Source: Spirosoma endbachense (GTDB lineage: Bacteria > Bacteroidota > Bacteroidia > Cytophagales > Spirosomataceae). Taken from it: DNA of 64,000 nucleotides. Both the position numbers and the translations under genes were made by a program. Shown in pieces: positions 1-8,043 of this stretch. Position 1 is the stretch's first letter; each line of letters starts with the position of its first letter. The notes below the pieces were generated by a model. That model saw nothing but the letters and a program-made list of their open reading frames with translations, did no database searches and was not told the origin of the DNA. The DNA is taken from contig NZ_CP045997.1 of the NCBI RefSeq assembly GCF_010233585.1, positions 9,505,132 through 9,569,131 of the forward strand. Direction: 5' to 3'.

Positions 1-593
1 ACATACAATATCTGTTTCTCCGAATTAAAACGCAACCCCACCGACTGCCACTGGGCAGTATCCTGAGGATTTTTCAAAAAAACAGTCAATGTGTCACGGC
101 AGAATGTATAGGCCTGCGGTATCTTTTGTTGCTGATTCCGCTTCCATTGTATCCATATAGAACCACCGTAGTCATCATACCCCATCGTCGAGTTGTCTGT
201 CAACAAACGAACATCCCGTTTCTCTGATTTTACGATTTGTGGCGTGCTGTTCGGCAGCGTGAAAAGATTTCTTAACCAGTCTCCTCCACCTACCCACACA
301 CCTACAATCAATAGCGAAACACAGGCCGCCATGGCATAGGCATAGGGATGGCGCCATACTGTTGCCAGAACGGTAGAGCGTTTACGAGCCTTGGCCCGCG
401 CTTTACCGGCCGCTTCCCATAATTCCTGACCAGCATCCCGCCTGGATACATCCGTCAACATGGCATGCATATTGACATCGTCGTAAAACGAGGAATCAGT
501 CCTCAGCAATTCCTGATATTGCTGATTCTCTTCTTCAGTCAGTGTACCCCGCTGGCGTTTTTCGATAAGTCGTCGACGTTGAGATGGTGTCAT
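1..593 (-). CDS. Anti-sigma-like single-pass membrane protein (3' end missing)
   Basis: The gene begins at the ATG at 593-591 and runs off the left edge, so about 197 residues are visible. Residues 1-75 are hydrophilic and charged, with a helical start (RRRLIEKRQRGTLTEEE) that resembles the cytoplasmic start of the TPR anti-sigma-like protein encoded at 1881-2570. One membrane segment lies at about 84-103. The remainder, predicted periplasmic, is rich in Trp and Tyr and matches no domain I recognise. Its start overlaps the stop of the preceding sigma-like gene by an ATGA, which implies translational coupling. By position and topology I infer a regulator of that sigma-like protein. A FecR-type architecture is possible, but the FecR core is not visible. 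Confidence 0.6.
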   Translation of the reverse strand, partial: MTPSQRRRLIEKRQRGTLTEEENQQYQELLRTDSSFYDDVNMHAMLTDVSRRDAGQELWEAAGKARAKARKRSTVLATVWRHPYAYAMAACVSLLIVGVWVGGGDWLRNLFTLPNSTPQIVKSEKRDVRLLTDNSTMGYDDYGGSIWIQWKRNQQQKIPQAYTFCRDTLTVFLKNPQDTAQWQSVGLRFNSEKQILY

Positions 594-1855
594 CGGGGGT
601 ATGGTATTAGTTGTTGTTTTTTATAAGCGTCATGGGCCAACTTTTTTAATTGCTCCATGCATTTTATGTACCTGCTTTCCAGGGTTTTTACCGATCCGCC
701 AAATTCGATGGCAAGCGTCTTAAACGGTACTGGCTGGCTAAACCCATCGTTATAATGTCGCATAATGATGTCACGGCACGTATCGCATAACAATTTCAAA
801 CACGAACGCACTATATCTCGCTGCTCTTCCAGAGGATCGGATGTGTCGAAAGCAAACACATCATCATCCCCTAAATCGTCGGCCTCATACGGATCAGTGT
901 CATAAGGCGTGTATTCAGTGCTGGCATTTTTAGTGGCCAGTTCATCTTCGTTACCATCCTGTTTCTGCGCGGCCAGAAGCTTGCTGATGGCGGCACTTCG
1001 TTTAACGAAACCAGTCAGATAACTCGTCAGTCTGGCGTCCAGATAAAACGTTTCCGGATCGGCCCGGTAACGCTGGCATTTGTTGATGAATTCCAGTTTT
1101 ACCTTGCTGACAATATCGTTGATGCCTTCGATTAGTTCCGGCCCCATTCCTTCTGCCCGATCGGCCACCTGCGCCGTTACCCAGTGCTTTACTTTACTCA
1201 GGCTCTCTTCAATGAAACCGGCCTCGCTGGATTTATGGAATAAATATACCCGTAGTGCGATCTGTTCGAGTAAGGACTCCCGAAAAAGATTGATACGCAG
1301 TTGAACACGCCCGTTACGAAGCCAGAATAAAGGAGTCGTGTGGATAGGCTGGTTCTGTTTTTCCAGATAGGCCAGATAGGATCGTAATGTTCGGTAGGCA
1401 ACTTCCTGTTGATCGGTCGGAGTCAGCAGGAGCGCCAGTTTCTGGGCATGGCTGGGCTTCTGACGTTCACGAATCTGGGTAATCCACCGTCGAATATCCG
1501 TCTGCCGCTGCCCGCTGTTCTGAGCCATTTCCACAAAGGGAATATCCTTGATCCGGATTTTCCAGCGGCAGGCATCAATCAGATCATCCAGAACGGTCTT
1601 ATAGTGTTCTATAAAATACGTGTCCGTCAGGGTCAGCGTACCGATCAGACCGCAAAGCTCGAAAAGGATCGTTTGTTGTAGGGGTTCATTGGCGCGTTCG
1701 GCTTTTGACAGACGACGATCGATCAGCGGATCGAAGACCTCGCTAACCTGTTCGGCGAAGTTTTGCTTCGATTCGGCATCGAACAGCAGTCGGCTCTGCT
1801 CGATCAGACGGGCAATGTCTCTTTTACGATTCGGGAAAAAAGAAAATGTGGACAT
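590..1855 (-). CDS. Large sigma-70-like protein with region-4 helix-turn-helix
   Basis: About 421 residues from the ATG at 1855; a GTG two codons earlier is less likely. The last ~75 residues look like sigma region 4: a helix ending in CRDIIMRHYNDG, then FKTLAIEFGGSVKTLESRYIKCMEQLKKLA, the pattern seen in ECF sigma factors. The first ~290 residues are helical and not recognised. An acidic Asp/Glu-rich linker lies at about 305-345. At this length it is about twice a normal ECF factor. It follows the TPR anti-sigma-like gene by a short gap and overlaps the next membrane-protein gene by ATGA. I infer a DNA-binding transcription factor, either an atypical sigma or a sigma-derived regulator. Whether it binds RNA polymerase is unknown. 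Confidence 0.6.
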   Translation of the reverse strand: MSTFSFFPNRKRDIARLIEQSRLLFDAESKQNFAEQVSEVFDPLIDRRLSKAERANEPLQQTILFELCGLIGTLTLTDTYFIEHYKTVLDDLIDACRWKIRIKDIPFVEMAQNSGQRQTDIRRWITQIRERQKPSHAQKLALLLTPTDQQEVAYRTLRSYLAYLEKQNQPIHTTPLFWLRNGRVQLRINLFRESLLEQIALRVYLFHKSSEAGFIEESLSKVKHWVTAQVADRAEGMGPELIEGINDIVSKVKLEFINKCQRYRADPETFYLDARLTSYLTGFVKRSAAISKLLAAQKQDGNEDELATKNASTEYTPYDTDPYEADDLGDDDVFAFDTSDPLEEQRDIVRSCLKLLCDTCRDIIMRHYNDGFSQPVPFKTLAIEFGGSVKTLESRYIKCMEQLKKLAHDAYKKQQLIPYPR

Positions 1856-1880
1856 GTTCACCGATAAAGATCAAAAAACA

Positions 1881-2570
1881 TTAGCTGAGCCACTGTGCCC
1901 ATTTGATTTGCCACCAGATTTTCCAGCGGTCAACCGTTTTGATCGGATACTCACAATCGATACACTGCGTAAATTGAGCATATACGCGCTCTGCTTTGTC
2001 AGGTTCACCGCTTTTCAGGTAGGCGACGGCCAGATGCCATTGGGCTGCTTCGCGGAAATAGGGTCGAATATCCGATGACCTCAGCACCTGTTCGAAGTTT
2101 TTCACCGCCAGCGCATACTGGCCTTCGGTCAGGTGAGCCTGCCCTTCAAAAAACTGGTTGAAGGCGCGTTTCTGAACCACGGCGACCGTACTGCTATCGT
2201 CGGCCAGGCTGCGGGTTACGTTGATGTCGTTTTCGGAATCGGGGAAAACCACCGGCACAACCGACAGATATAGAATCAGCATGAAGCCCGCACTGACAAC
2301 CCCTGACAGCGAACGGCGGACTAACCGAATGCGCTGCGTTCGCTGGCGGCTTTGCTGTTGAAGTTGTTTTAGCGTGGCCACGGCCCGCTGTTCCAGAAAA
2401 GCTTCCTTCATTAGTTCGTGTGTGCGTTTAAGGAGAATTACTTCATTATCGAAGTCGGGATCGGTTTGCCTTTCGGCCTCCACCTCAGCCCTTTCGTCGC
2501 TGGTCATCTGACCGCTCAGATATCGCTCTATCCACTCGTGTTCCTGTTGTTTATCTGTTGGTCTTTTCAT
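1881..2570 (-). CDS. Membrane TPR anti-sigma-like protein
   Basis: 229 residues from the ATG at 2570, chosen because it makes an ATGA overlap with the stop of the upstream ECF sigma gene; a longer reading would run well into that gene. Residues 1-85 are cytoplasmic and charged, with an anti-sigma-like start (EWIERYLSGQMTSDERAEVE). One membrane span lies at about 90-110. Residues 135-205 form TPR-like helices (FFEGQAHLTEGQYALAVKNFEQVL, AVAYLKSGEPDKAERVYAQF) placed in the periplasm. There is no zinc HxxxCxxC anti-sigma motif. Inferred role: it holds the partner sigma factor at the inner membrane and senses a signal through its periplasmic TPR domain. Confidence 0.7.
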   Translation of the reverse strand: MKRPTDKQQEHEWIERYLSGQMTSDERAEVEAERQTDPDFDNEVILLKRTHELMKEAFLEQRAVATLKQLQQQSRQRTQRIRLVRRSLSGVVSAGFMLILYLSVVPVVFPDSENDINVTRSLADDSSTVAVVQKRAFNQFFEGQAHLTEGQYALAVKNFEQVLRSSDIRPYFREAAQWHLAVAYLKSGEPDKAERVYAQFTQCIDCEYPIKTVDRWKIWWQIKWAQWLS

Positions 2571-3145
2571 GATGTCATTAGTTTCCTCAGCGCAAGCACG
2601 CATCGGTACTTTTTGGTTTTGGCGTTGTCTTCCGTTCCCAATCCAAACTCTTCGGCTATCTGTTTCATCGACTTCTTATCGAAGTAAAATGCCTTCAATA
2701 GCTCCTGGCACATGTCGCCCAGCCGCCCGAAGATGGCCCGTGCCGATCTCACTTCCTCCTCGCTCATAAGTTCCTGCTCGGGGCTGGGCGCATCGGGTTG
2801 CTCAACACTCTGCTGCTGGCCGTAGCGATCGTTGCGTTTGTTCTGGGCGGCCCGCCTGCGCAGCTCTTTCAGCCACATCAGGTGCGCGATTTCGTAAATG
2901 TAGGTCGTTACGCGGGTATTCTGACGGAGCTGGAATTTACCATCCCAGGTGTTTTGCAGGAATACCACAATTACCTCCTGAAACAAATCCTCGGCATCGG
3001 CATCCGAGCCTTTGTTGCGGGTTACCATCCGCGTAACGCTTCGCTGACACTGCTCATAGAGGAAGCTGACAATGGCCTCCACTAGCGGGGCATTCTTCGT
3101 GAGTAAACCGTCAAAAATCTGCTGGTCTGTAAAGGTTTTCTGCAT
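2567..3145 (-). CDS. ECF RNA polymerase sigma factor
   Basis: 192 residues from the ATG at 3145. An upstream GTG at 3232 would add an unlikely hydrophobic extension. Region 2 lies at about 25-105 (DADAEDLFQEVIVVFLQN, then TYIYEIAHLMWLKELRRR), and region 4 at about 135-190 (CQELLKAFYFDKKSMKQIAEEFGL, then KYRCVLALRKLM). It leads an operon with the membrane TPR protein, the large sigma-like gene and a second membrane protein. It is transcribed divergently from the small lipoprotein gene across an intergenic stretch that contains two short inverted repeats. Assignment as an ECF sigma is firm; the regulon is unknown. Confidence 0.88.
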   Translation of the reverse strand: MQKTFTDQQIFDGLLTKNAPLVEAIVSFLYEQCQRSVTRMVTRNKGSDADAEDLFQEVIVVFLQNTWDGKFQLRQNTRVTTYIYEIAHLMWLKELRRRAAQNKRNDRYGQQQSVEQPDAPSPEQELMSEEEVRSARAIFGRLGDMCQELLKAFYFDKKSMKQIAEEFGLGTEDNAKTKKYRCVLALRKLMTS

Positions 3146-3269
3146 GAGGAAGGATAGAAGCTTCTTTGTGTCTTTATGCCGCCCAATGCCGACGAGGTAA
3201 CACCTAAAAAAAAATAAAAAATTTTTAAGCACGCATCAGGAAATGTGAAAACCCAGGACGTGAAGCTGT

Positions 3270-3297
3270 GAATCCGGGGGGATTCGGTTTGACAAAC
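3270..3297. promoter_or_regulatory. Two adjacent short inverted repeats between divergent genes
   Basis: GAATCC-GGGG-GGATTC (3270-3285) is followed directly by GTTTG-A-CAAAC (3287-3297). The pair lies 18 bases before the lipoprotein ATG and about 125 bases before the sigma gene start. The position fits an operator or a promoter-proximal control site. No protein is known to bind here; function is inferred from symmetry and location. Confidence 0.35.
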
Positions 3298-3315
3298 TTC
3301 ATTTCCTATTTTCTT

Positions 3316-3498
3316 ATGCGCGCTAACCTTAAAAATCTGCTGGTCCTGTTCGCCCTGGCGACCACCTTTACCCTGGCTTCCTGCCAGTCGGAGTCCGTTG
3401 AACCTCAAGCCGCTCCGGTTAAAAAAACCACCGAAGCTCATCCCACCCTCGCCGATGACGAGGCCGATAAGCCGCCGAAGGATGGTTGGCCGAATTAA
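3316..3498 (+). CDS. Small lipoprotein, tandem copy 1
   Basis: 60 residues from the ATG at 3316. It has an N-terminal Lys-rich start, a hydrophobic segment and a lipobox-like TLASC with the acceptor Cys at about residue 23. The mature part is only about 37 residues, acidic and Pro-rich (ESVEPQAAP; DDEADKPPKDG). It is nearly identical to the gene at 3605-3793, differing mainly at the C-terminus (GWPN here against GNGGGN). It has its own hairpin terminator and is divergent from the ECF sigma operon. I do not recognise a family. It could be a secreted signal, a decoy or an activator peptide for the neighbouring membrane regulators, but that is inference. Confidence 0.75.
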   Translation: MRANLKNLLVLFALATTFTLASCQSESVEPQAAPVKKTTEAHPTLADDEADKPPKDGWPN

Positions 3499-3507
3499 GT
3501 TTGCCAT

Positions 3508-3537
3508 AAAAATGAGCCTCAAACGGGGCTCATTTTT
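3508..3537 (+). terminator. Intrinsic terminator after lipoprotein copy 1
   Basis: Perfect 11-base arms AAAAATGAGCC (3508-3518) and GGCTCATTTTT (3527-3537) around an 8-base loop, with a T-run on the plus strand. It is copied together with the gene in the second repeat unit. Confidence 0.85.
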
Positions 3538-3604
3538 ATTTTTCGGTGTACAGACCACGATTAGGAAATCCCTAATTTTAAGCGTTATACCATTTATTAA
3601 AACC

Positions 3605-3793
3605 ATGCGTACCAACCTTAAAAATCTGCTGGTCCTGTTCGCCCTGGCGACCACCTTTACCCTGGCTTCCTGCCAGTCGGAGTCCGTTGAACCTCAAGCC
3701 GCTCCGGTTAAAAAAACTACCCAAGCTCATCCTGCCCTCGCTGATGACGAGGCCGACCAACCACCGAAGGATGGTAATGGTGGTGGGAATTAA
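3605..3793 (+). CDS. Small lipoprotein, tandem copy 2
   Basis: 62 residues from the ATG at 3605. Same signal sequence and TLASC lipobox as copy 1 and the same acidic Pro-rich mature part, with a Gly-rich end (GNGGGN). Nucleotide identity with copy 1 is very high across the coding region and terminator, which points to a recent duplication. The sequence just before the ATG is not shared: here it has an inverted repeat ATTAGG-n5-CCTAAT at 3560-3576. The two copies are therefore probably controlled differently. Family and function are unknown. Confidence 0.75.
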   Translation: MRTNLKNLLVLFALATTFTLASCQSESVEPQAAPVKKTTQAHPALADDEADQPPKDGNGGGN

Positions 3794-3802
3794 GTTTATC
3801 AT

Positions 3803-3833
3803 AAAAATGAGCCTCAAATGGGGGCTCATTTTT
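3803..3833. terminator. Bidirectional terminator between lipoprotein copy 2 and the CHAT gene
   Basis: Arms AAAAATGAGCC (3803-3813) and GGCTCATTTTT (3823-3833). T-runs occur on both strands, so it can stop the lipoprotein transcript and also the CHAT transcript, whose stop codon lies at 3871. Confidence 0.8.
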
Positions 3834-3870
3834 AGTTAGAGGCCCTGTTCAATGCACTACTCTTATAGGT

Positions 3871-6693
3871 TTAGGCTACCAACTCCTTTTCTTTTAAAGA
3901 ATGTACCAATCGTTTTCGCTGCCAGAACACAAGCAGACCAATGCCCACAACAAGAAGCAGCCACCAAACGGCCATTGATCGATCCCCATCCGGCATCACC
4001 GGATTATAGTTGCCAAGCAAGGTATAATTGGCCCAGTAATAAGGATGATCGTATTTAGGGAATATCGGCGATTCGAAAAAATCGAGTCGAGCCTGCTGTA
4101 ACGCCCGATCGGTAGACATGCCCTCCTCCAAATAATGGTGGAGCCGAATGGTCAGAAAAGATGTGGTTTCGTCATTGGCTTTCCAGAGCGTTGTGACAAC
4201 CGATGGGCAACCCGCATACGCAAACGCCCGCGCCAGTGACAGAATTCCTTCTCCTTTCCTGATCTGGCCCGACCCGGTTTCGCAGGCCCCCAGCACAGCC
4301 AGTCCCGTGGATGTCAGCGACAGATTATAGATGTCGTCGGTATAAAGTTTATCTGTTTCGCCGGGATAAAACGCGATGTAGGAGTTGGCCGGATCGGCGT
4401 CGTCGGTTTTGGCATGCGTAGCAAAGTATATAACCGGCCGATCGAAACTTGTTTGCAGAAAATTCGGCAAATTGGCTTCAAGGCCAATCAGCACATCGCC
4501 ACCAATGCTACGGGCTTCGGCTTCGCTCGATGCCAGTGTCTGCGCTGTACCCTGGCGGTTGACGGTTGATTCAAGTGCCTCAGCCCGCGCAAATGGGGCC
4601 ATCACCAGCACGGGGTTGGTACTGGCCGAACGTTGGTGTACATCGAAAAACGACTGGGCCGAAAAGGCATAGGCGATAGCCACATGGCGAGTCAGGTAAT
4701 CCCGCGACTGCCTGCCCGTTTCAAGCACTTCGAATGGCAAAAAATTAAAGCTCCAGTCGCGGCTGATAACGAGTCGTGTTTTGCCCGCCAGCTGCTTCCG
4801 AATCGGCTCGATGCAGGCGGCATACAACCCTGCGGCATAGGCCGTTCCGTTGTATCGTCCCAGCACGGGGTCATGGTAAAGTTCCTGACTCAATTTTATC
4901 AACTGCTCATCGAAACGAGCCGCATCAATGGGCTGACGAATAACATCAATGGCCCCATCGGTAACCACCAGGATAAATAGTGAAGCCCCCCGCCGAACAT
5001 AGGCAACATAGGCAGCCTGATGGCCCAGTTGCTGCTGTAAGTCTCGGCTACTCATGACCACATACTGATAGTTGAGCCGGTAATAGGCCGGATAATCCTG
5101 GCGGAACGTTTCCATGAGCTGGTGCCACTGGAGCTGGCAAGCCGTAAGTTCAGTACTCGCGGCCGTATCGCTAACCGAACGTTTTTTCAGCTCACTGATC
5201 CGTTTTTTCAGGCGTTGCTCCCGTTCGAGCATGGGTCCCGGTATAGTCTGGGGTTTTATGGTATTCAACCGGAAGGCTTCGCGCAGACTACTGGCCTGTG
5301 CCTGCTCGAAAAGCTGAAACAGGGCCTCTCGCAACGCTGTGCCTGGCTGATGCTGGTACGCTTCGAATGTAGCGGCTATGGCATCGGGTACAAGCGCATA
5401 CTGGCGATCTGAAAAAATAACCTGCGACTGATCGGTATCGATTCCATGCCGAATGCGCTGCTGAAGTCCGACACAATAGCGGTAGGTGTCAACCGATGCG
5501 GTCAGGTAGGTATTTTTGCGTGTGGCGTCATACTGTTTTTTCAGAGCAGCCGCTTTATGGGTAGCGGCCAGTAGTAAAGTGGCTTCATCAGAAGCAGTTT
5601 CAGCTGAAGGGTTTCGCCAATTATTCGTCAATCCGGTTGTATCGCGGCAAACGGCCCGAATAGCAGCCTGATAGGACCTTAGAGCCCGTTCGGGCTCATT
5701 CCACGCTTCATAGAGTTTCCCCTTTTCTAGCAACACCTGAGCTAGTGAAGATCCTTGATTACCTATGTATTGATAGTGCAAGCGAGTTGCCTGATCGATA
5801 TAGTGATCGGATGTCGACAATTGGTTAACTGCACGATAGCAGCTACTCATCATACGCCAAAGATGAATTTGATCTGACAAATAGTCTGATGGCCTTTTAC
5901 GTAATTCAGTCAGCAATCGTTCTGCTTTGACAAAATAATCTAATGCTTCGCTATAATGCTTTAAATTATATAATGTCAATCCAATACCTGATGTATAACG
6001 CCATTTCTGAATATCATTATTCGAATAAATTTTTTCCGCTCGATATATATGAAATAGAGCTTCATTAAAATTGCCCATAGCATCATAACAGCCCGCAAGA
6101 TTACTTTCTACATATGCCATCTCTTTGGGAGATCCATACTTGTTAGAAATCTCCTCCGCTTTAGTCAAGCAAACTATACCCCTTGTATAATTACCTACTT
6201 TAAAAAACCAGTTCGCCTGGTTATTAAAATGATATAACACATACAGCGGTATTTGCTGTTCGATGTGTGGATTTTGTGCTAACAATGCATCGGCTTTGCG
6301 AAAATAGAACAGTGCAGAATCTTTTCGGTATAGTGCTTTGTAGTACGTTCCCAAACTCGAAAACAGCTTAAAACGAATTGAGTCGGGAGCCGTTTTCAAG
6401 GGATTAAGGTAGCGCAGCCCGAGCAGGCAACGGTCGGTAGCCTTACGGGTATGGTTCTTCATGTAATCCATGCTGCTGAGGTCAACGCAGAGGTTGGCTG
6501 CCCGTACGGGGTCGCTATGCTGCACCAGCCCAAAGGCTTTTTCGTACCAGATTATGGCCCCTTTGTAATCACTACTATCATAAAGCGACTCGGCTCGCTG
6601 ACGGTATTTATCAGACAGGGCCGCCTGCGCCCACGTAAGTCTGGGCACCGAAAGGAGCAGGAGCAACAGCCAGCAGGCAGATCGGCAGTTCAC
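3871..6693 (-). CDS. TPR-CHAT caspase-like protease, exported and membrane-anchored
   Basis: 940 residues from a GTG at 6693. A signal peptide (about 1-23, ending WAQA) leads into TPR-type helices from about 28 to 470, then a charged coiled region (485-530). The CHAT peptidase domain covers about 610-897. Its catalytic pair is visible: His760 in YFATHAK and Cys804 in VLGACETGSG, both in the expected caspase-like contexts. A membrane helix at about 906-924 is followed by a basic tail (WQRKR), which by the positive-inside rule places the TPR and CHAT parts in the periplasm. CHAT domains are clan CD cysteine peptidases. The substrate here is unknown. Its location next to two sigma/anti-sigma-like modules suggests it could process an envelope regulator. 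Confidence 0.9.
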   Translation of the reverse strand: MNCRSACWLLLLLLSVPRLTWAQAALSDKYRQRAESLYDSSDYKGAIIWYEKAFGLVQHSDPVRAANLCVDLSSMDYMKNHTRKATDRCLLGLRYLNPLKTAPDSIRFKLFSSLGTYYKALYRKDSALFYFRKADALLAQNPHIEQQIPLYVLYHFNNQANWFFKVGNYTRGIVCLTKAEEISNKYGSPKEMAYVESNLAGCYDAMGNFNEALFHIYRAEKIYSNNDIQKWRYTSGIGLTLYNLKHYSEALDYFVKAERLLTELRKRPSDYLSDQIHLWRMMSSCYRAVNQLSTSDHYIDQATRLHYQYIGNQGSSLAQVLLEKGKLYEAWNEPERALRSYQAAIRAVCRDTTGLTNNWRNPSAETASDEATLLLAATHKAAALKKQYDATRKNTYLTASVDTYRYCVGLQQRIRHGIDTDQSQVIFSDRQYALVPDAIAATFEAYQHQPGTALREALFQLFEQAQASSLREAFRLNTIKPQTIPGPMLEREQRLKKRISELKKRSVSDTAASTELTACQLQWHQLMETFRQDYPAYYRLNYQYVVMSSRDLQQQLGHQAAYVAYVRRGASLFILVVTDGAIDVIRQPIDAARFDEQLIKLSQELYHDPVLGRYNGTAYAAGLYAACIEPIRKQLAGKTRLVISRDWSFNFLPFEVLETGRQSRDYLTRHVAIAYAFSAQSFFDVHQRSASTNPVLVMAPFARAEALESTVNRQGTAQTLASSEAEARSIGGDVLIGLEANLPNFLQTSFDRPVIYFATHAKTDDADPANSYIAFYPGETDKLYTDDIYNLSLTSTGLAVLGACETGSGQIRKGEGILSLARAFAYAGCPSVVTTLWKANDETTSFLTIRLHHYLEEGMSTDRALQQARLDFFESPIFPKYDHPYYWANYTLLGNYNPVMPDGDRSMAVWWLLLVVGIGLLVFWQRKRLVHSLKEKELVA

Positions 6694-6732
6694 GGAACAG
6701 AAGAAGGCTAACTAGGAGGAAGGTAATTCAGG

Positions 6733-7734
6733 TTATTTCACGTAATCCACGACTACTGTATAGGCACCGGTATTGTCGGTTAAATTGAGATCATTGACCC
6801 CAAATGTAAAATCAGCGTATTGTGTTCCAGTCGTAGGAAAGCTACACTCTTTACCACAATAATGCCAGTTCGCTTCATTGTTGAGTTTGTACATTAGGGA
6901 GGCATGGAGAAAGTCTGGTACAATGCTATATTGAGGAATTGGAAAGCCAAATAGACCATCTTTCCCTTCTGGCCCCGTAATACCAACAAATACACCGACA
7001 GTGATGAGTCCGGTAGCTTTTACTGAAATGGTCCCCTGCTTATCTAACTTGACCGTTTTAGTAATTGGCCCATTTACTTGCAGCGTAAACGGCAGATAGC
7101 TTACAGTAAGATCTTTGCAAGTAGTTGTATACAGTTTATTGATTGCTGCGGAATCTGCTTTTGAAGCACGAATTGATTGCCCGACAAATAGCGTCGACAT
7201 CAGCGAACTCGATTCGGTAGAGGTGGCCATTCCCATAAACAAACCCGCATGGTAAGCGATGGCCTTGGTCAGCGCCGTTTCGCTCCAGTCGTAGGTGTCG
7301 CTTAATAAAATGGTGTAGGTCCCGTTGCTTTCTTTACGAAGCCCTCCAGTCACAGTTGCCGCCCCTCTTACTAAACCCACCGTTGACGTAGCCGTCTGAT
7401 TGGGTATTTCTGATGGATCGACAAACTTAACCACCAGCACGGATCGTTCCGGTAATTCCAGAAAGCCGAGATTAGGATTGACTTTTTGCCACAGATCAAA
7501 CCCAGCCCGAATGGCCGCCCGTTGCCCATCGTTGTTGAGTCGTTTAAAGGTATTAGCGATGTTATACCGAAATGCGCAGTCGGTAGTTACCCGGCGGGCC
7601 ATGTCATTCTGGTCGGCGCTCACGTAGACCAGCCTGGACGCTGCCGGCGGAATGTCCTCGCATTGCCAGAACAGGCCAACCAGTAATAAAAGAGAAAGCG
7701 TTACTGTTTGTGTAGATAGTTTTCGCATATGCAT
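6733..7734 (-). CDS. Matrixin-like lipoprotein, zinc site lost (pseudopeptidase)
   Basis: 333 residues; Met1 at 7734 or Met3 at 7728 could both start it. A hydrophobic signal ends in FWQC (Cys25), so it is a probable lipoprotein. Residues 55-175 follow the layout of matrixin (M10) domains: FRYNIANTF, AIRAGFDLWQ, VVKFVDPSE, YTILLSDTYDW, then the active-site helix. Where HExGHxxGLxHS is expected the sequence reads YHAGLFMGMATS (161-172), keeping both Gly and the Ser but replacing all three zinc His and the catalytic Glu. SSSLM then matches the Met-turn. The C-terminal 120 residues look like a beta domain. It ends about 40 bases before the start of the CHAT gene and is probably cotranscribed with it. 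I infer a non-catalytic binding protein. Confidence 0.6.
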   Translation of the reverse strand: MHMRKLSTQTVTLSLLLLVGLFWQCEDIPPAASRLVYVSADQNDMARRVTTDCAFRYNIANTFKRLNNDGQRAAIRAGFDLWQKVNPNLGFLELPERSVLVVKFVDPSEIPNQTATSTVGLVRGAATVTGGLRKESNGTYTILLSDTYDWSETALTKAIAYHAGLFMGMATSTESSSLMSTLFVGQSIRASKADSAAINKLYTTTCKDLTVSYLPFTLQVNGPITKTVKLDKQGTISVKATGLITVGVFVGITGPEGKDGLFGFPIPQYSIVPDFLHASLMYKLNNEANWHYCGKECSFPTTGTQYADFTFGVNDLNLTDNTGAYTVVVDYVK

Positions 7735-8043
7735 TCATCGGGGCTTGTTGCCACGCCATGATTCAGCAAGTTATTGAATGCAGCTGGGCATAAATCATCA
7801 TGGTTATCGCCTATTTATTAAACGTACCTTATTTTATTAAGCGTCGTTTATTGGGGTGGATGTCAGTTGTTTTTCGTGGGTTAGCGACAACTACCGGGTG
7901 GATTTGGCTATTTGCAGTCCGCCCGATTGCCAAACAACCACACGATGGCAGGATCTTTTTGGCTACGCCGAACCATCTATTGATGTCAGGAAGGCTACAC
8001 GACGTTATTCACGTCGATGGAAAAGTTATTGCCTTTTGTTCGT
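7735..8043. other. Intergenic stretch with no supported gene
   Basis: Short open frames occur on the plus strand (for example 7800-8048), but they lack recognisable domains, overlap one another and run into the repeat element that follows. I see no RNA gene here. The promoter of the matrixin-like gene is expected near 7740-7800 on the minus strand. Confidence 0.5.

Noticed and set aside
3871..6693. Possible gasdermin or CRISPR partner of the CHAT protease
   Set aside because: No gasdermin-like protein, Cas gene or array is visible in the window; the likely partners are the sigma/anti-sigma genes.
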